From: Cymbomonas tetramitiformis
Lineage: Eukaryota > Chlorophyta > Pyramimonadophyceae > Pyramimonadales > Pyramimonadaceae
Direction of reading: 5' to 3'
NCBI GenBank assembly: GCA_001247695.2
Contig: LGRX02035343.1
Coordinates: forward strand, 2,500 to 50,609
Length of the DNA stretch: 48,110 nt
Below, piece by piece: positions 7,923 to 19,900 of this stretch (positions are counted from its first letter, which is position 1; every line of letters starts with the position of its first letter). Both the position numbers and the translations under genes were made by a program. Below the pieces are notes generated by a model. It was not told the DNA's origin, made no database searches, and was given only the letters and a program-made list of their open reading frames with translations.

Positions 7923-10900
7923 GTAACCTCCCGGGCCTCCCCGCTTGCTCCCCCCTTCCTCATCGTCCCCTTCCCTGCTCGCCCGTTTCCTCCACGACAG
8001 CGTGGCACCGAGCACTTGCCCATGCATGCACCCTTCCTTGGACACACCTTGCTCTGATTGGTCCTTCCTTGAAGGCGGACAATCTGGCGGCGGGCTGCAC
8101 TCTTGTTTGATCGCTATATGCGTGCTGGGCTGCGGGAGAGCTGCCGGTCAGCTACTCGGCCGAGAGAGTTCAGACGTAACATGCCTCCCCTGTTCCTCCA
8201 GCACCCACCGTGCCCTCCAGCAAAGGAGATATCACGGGGTAGTGTCCTTCAAGGAACAGCTGCTATATATAGGGGCAGCGTCCTTCACGGGACTGCTGCT
8301 GTACGGTGGTGTGAGGATCCGCTGTGAGTGGTGGGAGGCTCGATGGATGGGTGGAGGGGTGGGGATCCGCTGTGTGTGGTGGGAGGCTCGATGGATGGGT
8401 GGAGGGGTGCGGATGGGAGGCTTGAGGGAGAATGGACTGGCATATCGGGAAATCAGGGGTTGACGCCGCAGGATGGTTGAGCAGGCACAGCCGACAGGGG
8501 TGTTTGGTAGGCGTGAGGTTGAACGGTGAGAGGCTTGAGGATGCCGTGTGGCTCAAGGGCGAGTACGGGGGAGTAAATGGGGGTTCTGGGTTTCGTCACA
8601 GTGCGGCGGTGGAACTTTGCAAAGGCCTGGCCAACAACCCGCTCGTGACTGAACTGAACCTGGCAAATAATGGACTGACCGTGCGCGCGGGCGAGGCGCT
8701 TGGCGTGCTTCTGGGGCGCGACTGCAAGGTGCCTCCGGCCTTCCGGCGCCGCCACACCTCTCTCCAAACATGGGGTCCCGCTACCGGGTCTCAGGTGTCA
8801 CCGCCTGCACACTCCACCTCATGGGGCGGAGTTTCCGCACCCCTCTCGAAGCGCTCCGCTCCTGCGGGAACGCTGCGAGCATGCTCCCGCCTGCCCTGGA
8901 GGACCCCATCCCGAATGCCACCTGCGTCACTCGCTGCCTCCTCGTGCTGTCACTTCGCCAAGGGAGCTGTCTCCACAGCTGTGCTGAGGGTGGACCCGCA
9001 CCGCCGGGGCTGGTTCTCTGGGGGATCGCGCAGGACAAGAAAGAGCAGGGGCATCTGCCCCCCATCCAGTCCCTCACCTTGGACCAGAACAAGCATCTCC
9101 ACCACGGTGGCTTCCCTCACACTTCCTACTTGCAGCGACGGATGCAGCCGGCCCCGCGCGCTCCGGCATGCCGTTTGGCGCCAAGAGCTCGGAGCTGCCA
9201 GGCGGGAAGCGTGCGAGGCTGATGCTTGGAGCATGATGCGGGCCCTCGGCATTCCATTTCCCGATGCTCGCCACGTGCTGTGCTGTGCTGTGCTGTCGCC
9301 TGGGCTGCAGGGTTGTGCACCTGATGTTGATGCGATGCACACTTGTCAGTCATCAGCGGCGGGTGCACTACCAGACCGGAGCTCCTCCGAACCCCCCCTC
9401 CGCCTCCTTGCAGAAGCTACAACCCCCTTCTCACCTCTCTAAACCGCCTAGGATCTATGCCATTCATTACCTGCCATCATCTCGAGTTCTCGCCGCAGCG
9501 TGACTGAGGCGCTTGGGTGACTGAGGCGGGATGGGATGGGGGAGTCGGTGGGCCGGGCTTTGGTATGCGGTGGTGTAGGATTGAAGCCCGTGCTAGAAGC
9601 CGTGGTACACAACCGATACTTAAAGACGCTAAGCCTTAACGAGACCGGGATGAGGGACCCCGTTGGGTAAGGATGGGCCCTCTCACTCACACGGGATCGG
9701 GCTGGGCAGGGCGGGGTGCAGTGAGGCATGGGAAACGAGGCTGGGGAGATGTGATGAGGGGTGCGTGGGTGGGGAGGGGGCACCGTTGCGAGGGACAGGT
9801 GTGGCTTGATGGAGGTGCTCACGGAGATGAAGGGGCGGCGCTTTCTGACGAAGTTGTCGTTAGCTTGGAACGAGATGACCGTGGCATGGCGAGGCGTCAT
9901 GCTCGGCCTCGCCAACAACCACACTCTAAAGAAGCTGGATATCTCCAACAACGGCCTTGGCGACACCTACGGCATCCTCTTGGCGCAAAGTTTGGCGAGC
10001 AACGTCTCCCTCGAGGTGCGCCATCCCCTGACCCATTCATCGCCCTTTGCCTTGGCCCCCTCATGCCTGCCCTGAAGCCTCCGTCAAGGCGGCTCTATCC
10101 AAGCGCGCCCCTTCACCCTTTGCGCACCCCCGTGCCCCTCGTGCCCCCTCGTGCCTGTTGGACCACATACAATCAAAGAGCAACATCGTACGACCCTCCC
10201 CCCACAACCACCATCCCCCAGCTTCACTGAAAGTCGAGATGGGTGCTGTTGGTGTGCCGAGAGACGGTTCGCTCTGTGGGCTGAGCTTTGCGCGGACACG
10301 AAGGAGACTTCACTCAAAAGCTCGGTGCAAGCGCCTCCAGGCGTCCGATTCGTTGCTGGCGGTAACGTGGATGGCTGGAACAGGTGCTGGACGTGGGCGG
10401 GTGCCGGTTTGGCAAAGAGACATTCCGTGCTCTGGCGGCGACCTTCGTGGAGCACAACACGACGCTGCAAATGGTGGTGCTCGGTGTCAGCGATGGAAAC
10501 GAGCTGCTGAAGGCTATGGACTGCTCGGTCCGCCCCAGCGGAGGCGTGCATCGCCCCGCCCGCCCCGGGGGATCAGAGTAGCAGCCAACCGCGGCGCCTC
10601 CTGGGCGCTGCGGCCTGCACGAAGTGCATTTCTGCGGGCACACCGATCCGCGAGCTGCATCATGGAGGAGGCCCCCCCACATGCGCACCCTCGCGTCCGC
10701 ACTCTCACACTCGGATGGACCCAGCCCTCACTGCGCTGGGAGGGAAGCTACGTGAGTGTGGGAATCGAGGGTGCAGACGGCCAGCATATGGCTGCTCTTC
10801 GCGGTGCCATTTGATTTTGCCCACACACATACACACCCACAGCACCGGCTTCAGGCACAAGGCGGCAGTGCGCTGGCGGTGCAGATGCAGAGGGGCTCGG

Positions 10901-13900
10901 GTGGCTCAGCGAGGCTTAGGGGGTCCCATTCTTCACTAGTGAGCTCCGGAGAATCCAGATGAGTGTCCCGAAGTGTGTGCTGAATCCTTTGATCTCCAGC
11001 GTGGGTACATAGTGCAGTCTCCTGTGGCCACGGGGTGCCAAAGGAGTCGCAAGGATAAGCATACACACACACACCCACAGCTGACCGGCGTGGGTACATA
11101 GTGCAGCCGGTTTTCGGCGGCTTCGATGTGCCAAAGGAGTCGGTCCAAGGATCAGCACACCCACAGCTGGCCCACAGCTGGCCCACGCTCACGCCCAGCA
11201 GGATCCCTTACTGCAGTGTTGGCTCAGGGAGGGTGGGGCCGCGGGTGTGCACAGGGCTCCTTACTTCGGCTCGGGCTGCGCGTGGAAAAAAGTGGGGATA
11301 ACGCCGGCGACGAGCTGTGGGATGTGCTGCTGAATGAGAAGCACTACAATATGAAACACCCTACGGTCATGGAGCACACTCCCAGGTATGAAACACCCTA
11401 CTGGCATGGAGCACATCCACAGGCATCTCGACTCACAACGCCCTTCCCTTTCTACAACCCTAGACACCTGAGTCTGAACTCTGCACTTCACCCCTCGCTT
11501 CTCTCTTCTGGCACTGTCACCCCTCGAGCACGTGCATGCATCCACCCTTCCGGTCGCACTGCTATTCCATGGCTTCTGGAGTACCTCCAGAGGTTGATAC
11601 CTGGCACACCTCCAGGGTGGGCTTCACCAAAAGTGGATCACGAGACTGCACGGTAGGAAGTGGGCGGCGTGCGCCGTTTGGTCATGCAACTCCACAAATC
11701 GCGTCACTGCGGTGAGCATCTGAGGATCGATACAATGGGGAACGCTCTGAGCGTCGATCTACGCAGGTACGGGGAGTACCCGTGCATCGACGCGGTGACC
11801 GGGGTGTCCCTGGGCATCACCACGCCCAAGCGGCATCCGTACACTTCCGGGTGGAGACCCGTGAGCCGCGCGACGCCGCAGGGTGCGCGGGAGGTGCTGG
11901 ACCCTGGGGTTCACATCCGCGAGGACGACATCAAGGTACTCACGTGCTGCTCATCTCCCTCTTCGCGCACCTGCGCGCTGCTGACTTTGAGGCGCTCATC
12001 AAGGAGGAAGGCAGCAACCGCTGCCACATCTCCGACCGCAGACTTCACCTTCAATGCGTTTCTGATAACCCCGCCCCCCCAGGTGGAGGGCGGAGCGCAA
12101 TTTGTTTCTGATGACCCCCTCCCCCCCCCAGGTGGAGGGCGGAGCGCAATGGGTCATGACTGACAAGGTTATGACGGTGTCATTTACTGTCGACATGGCA
12201 TGATTCCTCCATGATCTATGAGCTATCGCGTGAGCGGCGCTCGGATGCCGCAGATGGCACGCGTGCTCGGCAAGCAAGTGGCCTTCGGATGCTGAGCTGC
12301 CTACCCGGAGGCGGCGTGTGGTGCAGGAGCTTGGCGAGGCTCTCGTCGAGGAAATAGGCCACTCGAGGCAGCCGACGATTCCGCGCAGCAGGTGTGCCGC
12401 GCCCCCTTCTCCCCTTGGCCGCATGATTCGCGCTTCTTCCAGCCGCCCAGCCGCGTTACTGCCATGGCAGCCTGCTTCGCGGAATGGATCGTCGAATCAA
12501 GAAAGCAGGGCGGCGTCCCGAGCAGGGGTCAGCATTTCTGAGCAGTCAAGGCTGGGTGTGCGTAGATTGACTTTGAGACGACCAGGGATGACGTGAGGAA
12601 TGTCGGGTGAGCTCGCTGACACCTGCGGATGCACGGGGTTGCTGTGGCGCGTCGCAGGAAGTCCAAGCTGGAATGGCAAAATCGGATGCATCGGGAGGCG
12701 CTGTCCCTCACACCAAGTGGGTTCCAGGGGTTCTACGACGACATCATCAAGGCAGGGACTCCGCGCTCCCGAAGCTTGCTTCATCGTAGCAGCGATAGCC
12801 CACCAGCTCCCCACATGCCTTAGCGAGTCGGATGTCGACTCGCATGCTGCCTGTACAAGCACACAGCCGCTGCGGCCTGGCTAAGGTCTGGTGGGCACAC
12901 TCCCACACCCGCAGAAGGTGTCTGTGGAGGGAGGCCGAGGGGGGTGGGGGAGGGCCACGTGTAACAGGACGCGAGCCTAAGCTCGGCGTGTGTGTCACAA
13001 GCGTGCGCGGTGGCCAAGGATGGCATGGGCCACTACGGGGAAGCGGCGCAGGTGAGCTCGTGCGCGCTCTGCCGGCGCTTGTGCCACTGCAGGATCAGCT
13101 TGTGTGCAGTGGACGAGGTTCTGGCAGCCCCGCACGTTCTCGTCTTTTGACCAGGACGTATGTGTGGTTCCTTGATCTTTACGTGGAGCACCTTGGGTTG
13201 CAGAGAAAGACCGCGGGTGCGCTTCGTCCCCGAGCGAGAGGCGCAGTCATGCTGCACTGCGCGCCCGCGATGGCATCGTGTTGCCTCCAGTTAGGGTAGG
13301 TTGGGACTTCGGGAGTCATATAGTCATGCTGCACTGCGCGCCCGCGTTGGCATCGCATTGCCTCCAGTTATGGTGGGTTGTGGCTTCGGGAGTCATATAG
13401 TCATGCTGCACTGCGCGCCCGCGATGGCATCGTGTTGCCTCCAGTTATGGTGGGTTGTGACTTCGGGAGTCATATAGTCATGCTGCACTGCGCGCCCGCG
13501 ATGGCATCGCATTGCCTCCAGTAATGGTGGGTTGTGACTTCGGGAGTCATATAGTCATGCTGCACTGCGCGCCCGCGATGGCATCGTGTTGCCTCCAGTT
13601 ATGGTGGGTTGTGACTTCGGGAGTCATATAGTCATGCTGCACTGCGCGCCCGCGATGGCATCGCATTGCCTCCAGTTATGGTGGGTTGTGACTTCGGGAG
13701 TCATATAGTCATGCTGGTAGTCCGGGCGTGCGTGCAAGTTATTCACGATGCGGCATGCGGCATCGGCTGCGTAGGCGTATCACGAGGCGCTGCGGATCCA
13801 GGAGGATCCCGTGATGGAGACGGGGTTCCGCCACGCCCTGGAGGAGATCAACGTTCACCGAGAGCGCAATACCCCCTTTCTCCGGCACCAGATCCTGCTC

Positions 13901-16900
13901 AAGATCAAGTCTGTGCGGGATGCGCACACCCCCCCGAAGCCTCCGACGCCCAGGCCTCCGACGCCCAAGCCCCCGACGCCTGAGCCTGCGCCCGAGCCTA
14001 AAGAGGAGATAGAGCTGCTATGTTGGGAGTACGAGCACTGCATCCATTCGAGGCTGCAGGACGTCATGGATCAGCACAAGTAATGCCCGAGCCTGCTTCG
14101 CTCTGGAGCGCGAACCCTGAAGCCTGCTAAAGCATCAGCCGCACAATCCGGCTCCACCCTTGCAGGAGTGTGGGCGCACGTGCCACTCCATGTCCATGAC
14201 CCGGGACCAGGGACCTGGCATCCGCCATTAGACGTGTTAGAAAGAGAGGAAGGCGGGTCGAGAGGCTCGCATGTGTGGGGGTGAGGGGAGGGGCTTACAG
14301 GGACCCGGAGCTGGAGAAAAGAAATCTACGGGAAATTCTCCGTGGGCATGACGCCATGCTGCGTGACGTGTACGAGCATTACACGAGCCGGCACCTCTCA
14401 GCGGACATCGATGACATCCCTGAAAAAATTAATCAGGTAGAGCACCCGATGCCGCGCAGCGCGCTTGTGGCACGTACCCCACTGCGTCAGCCCTTGGGTC
14501 AAATTCCCTTGAATAGCCTGGAGGCCCTCTCCTCTCGAGGGAGTGAGCGCAAACGCCCTGAGAGCAAACGCAGAAAGGCGCCACGTGATGGTCGGGAGCA
14601 CGGCGGGAAAGGCCCTCACTCCGCCGAGCATGCAAGAGGTCACCCCAGAGACACGGAACGGCTCGGCACATCCTTTCGGGGGTTGGGTATCCGCCCGATT
14701 GCCCATGACACGCCAGAGGGGGCGCCGCCTAACTCAAAATACTATGCGGGAGGGCTTCGGGACCGTAGCCTGACTCCACAGGTTGGGTCAACTCGACTGG
14801 GACCTCGATGACGACGCGCCAGCGGCTGGCCTGCAACCGCGATCAGCAGTGGTCGAGCCACAAAACCATCCAGGCGAGGGCCCTTCTACACCGCTCCGAT
14901 CGGGTGGAGCGTCACTGTCGTCGCATTGCGGGCCGTGGATCACATCGACGGTGGTCGTGGATCGCATCGGCGGTGGGCCTGGGAATGGCTCAGGACGACT
15001 GGATGGGCACTGAGTTGAGAAGGCGGGTGTGTGCCAGGCCTCCGAAATGGACAGGTTGGCCATTTCATGCCTTTGGGACGAAAGGGAGGTGCGCCCCCTC
15101 CCCCGCCGCATTCATCGGTGACTGGATGCAAGGCTTGGTGCTGAGCCTACATCCTCATATTTGATTAAACGATCGGCCATGGCGCTGAGGTGGTGTCCCG
15201 ATTGATGAGGCTGGGAACTGTCAAGTGATGGTATAGCTGTGGTTCACCGGTTGCAATCAATCGATTAACGATATGTTCGATATGGCGAAAGCAGTTTCAC
15301 CTCACAGCTCGAACTCCAAGAATCCTGATGTATCCAAAGAGCGTGGTCTCTTGCGAAAGTGGGCGCCGCGACGATGCGGGAGGCACCAAGCACAAGGCGG
15401 GCGCTGGTGACAGGTGGAGGACTACTCTCACCATCCTCACGTCAACCTGATTGGGCTGAACTTCTACGAGTTCGTCGAGTACGTTTGCCGTTGCAGCTGG
15501 GCCATGTATCACAAGATGAAGCATCTCTGCGACCGTGTGGGCTTTATGCTCAAAACCCACATGGTGGCTCTCAAAGACACCGCCGTGTGGCTGAAGGTGC
15601 ATCTTTCACCTGTTGCCAGAAATCCGCAGCTCGGAAGTTGCTCACTGCACTGAAGGTGCATCTTTCACCCGTTGCCAGATATCCGCAGCTCGGAAGTTGC
15701 TCACTGCACTGCATCTTTCACCTGTTGCCAGAAATCCGCAGCTCGGAAGTTGCTCACTGCACTGAAGGTGCATCTTTCACCTGTTGCCAGAAATCCGCAG
15801 CTCGGAAGTTGCTCACTGCACTGAAGGTGCATCTTTCACCTGTTGCCAGAAATCCGCAGCTCGGAAGTTGCTCACTGCACTGAGCATTTCAGCCCCAAAT
15901 GCGAAGTGGTGAAGCAGTGGGGCGAGGAGGGAGGATGGGGGAGGGGTGGTGATCGCCAGAGTCAGCAAGACTCGCTTGGCAAAAAGGTGTGTGCGACCTC
16001 CAAGGCCCGTGGAGCTGCGCATTGTTACCACCGGGATCTGCTTACTCCAGTCAACCCTGGGATCGACATGCACGGGTTGCATAAAGTTGCGCAATCTCGT
16101 GAAGTATATGTTTGGCAGTGATTAGTACATGTATCCATCTATTCATACAGCAATGCATTTGTTTAGAGGTGTATATGTCGGTGGGATCTTGGCACAGCCC
16201 CGCCCTTTGTGTGGCCCGTGCGAGAAAGGCACAAAAGTCCCCCGGGTCGGGTAGATTCCATATGTTTGGTGTACAGCTGTAAAGTTCTTAAATGCTTCAC
16301 ACATCCACTGGGATGATGGTGGGCTGGCTTTTGTCAGCGGACCTCATGTCGCTTAGTGTGTGACATCCAACGCCTCGCTCTGTGTCCTCCCTTGATCTCT
16401 GCGGGGAGCGCCTCGGTGCCCGCTTCTGGTGTTTGCTTTCATGCATCTTCCATTGTCAGACCACTGGTTTGCATTCATCATCGCGTGTTTGGCAGTGATT
16501 GGTACATGCGTACATTCATCCATGCTGCTTTGCATTGGTTTAGGTGTGTGGGTGCTTATCCTTGTACCGACTCCTTTGGCATCCCGTAGCCGCAGAAGAC
16601 CGGCTGCACTATGTACCCACGCCGGGGATCAAAGGATTCAGCACACACTTCGGGACACTTATCCGGATTCTCCGGAGCTTACTAGTGAAGAATGGGACCC
16701 CCTAAGCCTCGTTGAGCCACCCAAGCCCATCTGCATCTGCACCGCCAGCGCATTGCTGCCTTGTGCCTGAAGCCGGCTCATCCCTGCCCCCCGAGCGGTG
16801 CGAGCCATATCTCCACCACCAAGCTCACGCGCAGGACCGCCCCTCTGCTCCTTGAGCCTCACTGGGCCACCGAGCCCCTCTGCGACTGCCCTGCCGGCGC

Positions 16901-19900
16901 GCTGCTGCTGTGTCTCTGAAGCCGGCTCACCTCCGCCAATCAAGCCACCCCTTCACCACCAAGCCCACATCCCACAGCACCCCGCTGCCCACTACACGGC
17001 CCGGAGCCTGGTCTCAAGAGAGCTTGCCCATCCACGCCACGGCCAGAATGCCCAAGCGCTGTCCCAAGGGGCTAAGAATGATAAATGGGTTGCCCTCATC
17101 CGAACTTGCGCACCCACCACCAACTTGCGCCTGTAGCCCTCTACCCCCCGCACCAACTCCACATGACTGAAGCCCTTGCTGTGATTGCCTTGCGAGGAAG
17201 CCGCGAACTTGAGCAATGCGCTCCACACTTGCCCTACAACTGTCGTGCCGCACTGTTCCTACTTGGGGTCCCACCCACACAGTTGCCACAGTCACTGGCG
17301 TGTGTATGTATGCTTATATTTGCGACTCCTTTGGCACCCCGTAGCCACAGGAGACTGCACTATGTACCCACGCCGGGGATCAAATGATTCAGCACACACT
17401 TCGGGACACTTATCCGGATTCTCCGGAGCTCACTAGTGAAGAATGGGACCCCCTAAGCCTCGCTGAGCCACCCGAGCCCCTCTGCATCTGCACCGCCAGC
17501 GCACTGCTGCCTTGTGCCTGAAGCCGGCTCATCCCTGCCCCTTGAGCTGCGCGAGCCATATCTTCTTGTGTATGTATGCTTTTCCTTGCGACTCCTTTGG
17601 CACCCCGTAGCCACAGGAGACTGCACTATGTACCCACGCCGGGGATCCTGTATTTAGGGTTTTAGGGTTTTAGGGTTTTCCTCCGCCATTCCATCCGCCA
17701 CCGACTTGCGCCTGTAGCCCTCTACCCCCAGCACCAACTCCCCGTGACTGGAGCCCTTCCGCTGATTGCCTTGCGAGGTGGCCGCGAACTTGAGCAATGC
17801 GCTCCACACTTGCGCTGTAATTGTCACGCCGCACTGTTCCTACTACAGTTGCCTGTGTGTCCCAAGCCCTCCCGGTGGCCAATAGTTCACCACCCGGTCG
17901 TCGCCTTCCTGACAGCTGCTCACTGTTAGTTCCGGCACGGCCAGCAACCTCGCCCGGTGGGCACGGAAGCTGATGAGATGCCGTATGCTGCCGTGCAACC
18001 TGTTGTAAGTGGCCATCGCTGCCGGGATGGGCCCCCGGTCTCTGAGGGGCCCGGCGTGTGTCAACTCCACCCGCGGACCTCCCCACATCTCCCCCGTCAT
18101 CCTCATCTGTGTGGTACCCTTCTGGCGAGTACTGCCTCTTTGAGGGCGTCGGGGATTCGTCTGCGGCTGGCTCTATTTTTGTCCAGTGCCTTGGGGCTTT
18201 TTCACCTGCCGGGGGACTGGTGATCGACAGCCACTTTATGGGGTACTGGCATCTCGTTGTGAACGGGGACGGCCACTGGAATGATTTGGATGATGGGATG
18301 TGGCTGTCCCTGTGGTACCCTTCTGATGGGTACTGCCTCTTTGAGTGCGTCGGGGATTCGTCTACGGCTCGCTTTTTGGGAGTGTCTTGGATTCGTCTGA
18401 CGCTAGCTCCCTCTCCGTGTACAGTGCTCATGGTTATTACACGTGCCGGGGGACTTGTGTTCTTTGACCTTGATATGAAGTACTGGCGGATCGCTGTGAA
18501 CGGGGACGGCCGCCGGGTGGAAGTGGGTTTTGGGAGGCGGTTATCCCTGTGGTGCCATTCTGGCGGGCACTGCCTCTTGGAGAGCTCGGTGGATTCGTCT
18601 GCCTTTGCTTCAAGGAGAGGCAGACGGTGGTACGCGTTCTGTGTTTTCCCTTGATTTTTGTGGGGAGCACTTTAGGTGCCCGCATGTTTTCATTTTTTGA
18701 CATGGAGTGTCCATGCTGTGTGGTGTGACTGCATTCATGAGATAACCATGGACCAACGGGTCCCATCCATCGACCGTGAGCCACTGGGGGGCATGCCAGC
18801 AGGGTCCGCTTACTCCGTAACCCAGGGACCAGCAGTTGTTGGGCGATGATCGGTCACATCGTTTCATCTTTCCATGCTGCTTTGCATTTGGGTTGGGAAT
18901 ATGTATGAGTTGGTGGTATCTTGTCACGGCCCCGCGCTGCTGCTGATTTGCTTCTCACATCCACTGGGATGATGGTGGGCTGGCTTTTGTTGGCCGATCC
19001 CATGCCGTTCAATGTGTGTCGGTGGTATGTGGCTGTCCCTGTGGTACCCTTCTGACGGGTACTGCCTTTCTGAGAGCGTCGGGGATTCGTCTGCGGCTCG
19101 CTTTTTGGGAGTGTCTTGGATTCGTCCGATGCTTGCTCCCTCTCCGTGTCCAGTGCTCATGGTTATTACACGTGCCGGGGGACTCGTGTTCTTTGACCCA
19201 GATGTGGGGTACTGGCGCATCGCTGTGAACGCGGACAGCCGCCGGATGGATGTGGGTTTTGGGAGACGGTTGGCCCTGTGGTGCCATTCTGGCGGGCACT
19301 GCCTCTTGGAGAGCTCGGTGGATTCGTCTGCCTTTGCTTCAAGGAGAGGCCGGAGGTGGTGAAGTACACGTTCTGTGTTTTCCCTTGATTTTTGTGGGGA
19401 GCACTTTAGGTGCCCGCATGTTTTCATTTTTTGACATGGGGTGTCCATGCTGTGTGGTGTGACTGCATTCATGAGATAACCATGGACCAACGGGTCCCAT
19501 CCATCGACCGTGAGCCACTGGGGGGCATGCCAGCAGGGTCCGCTTACTCCGTAACCCAGGGACCAGCAGTTGTTGGGCGATGATCGGTCACATCGTTTCA
19601 TCTTTCCATGCTGCTTTGCATTTGGGTTGGGAATATGTATGAGTTGGTGGTATCTTGTCACGGCCCCGCGCTGCTGCTGATTTGCTTCTCACATCCACTG
19701 GGATGATGGTGGGCTGGCTTTTGTTGGCCGATCCCATGCCGTTCAATGTGTGTCGGTGGTATGTGGCTGTCCCTGTGGTACCCTTCTGACGGGTACTGCC
19801 TTTCTGAGAGCGTCGGGGATTCGTCTGCGGCTCGCTTTTTGGGAGTGTCTTGGATTCGTCCGATGCTTGCTCCCTCTCCGTGTCCAGTGCTCATGGTTAT

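Noticed and set aside
9448..9966. 172-residue minus-strand Pro/His/Ser-rich frame
   Set aside because: Lies opposite two well-supported LRR exons and introns; a composition artefact.
17670..18431. 253-residue minus-strand frame
   Set aside because: Spans S repeat, unique sequence and the repeated module; part is kept in S copy 1, but no splice signals or domain support it and the + strand is also open.
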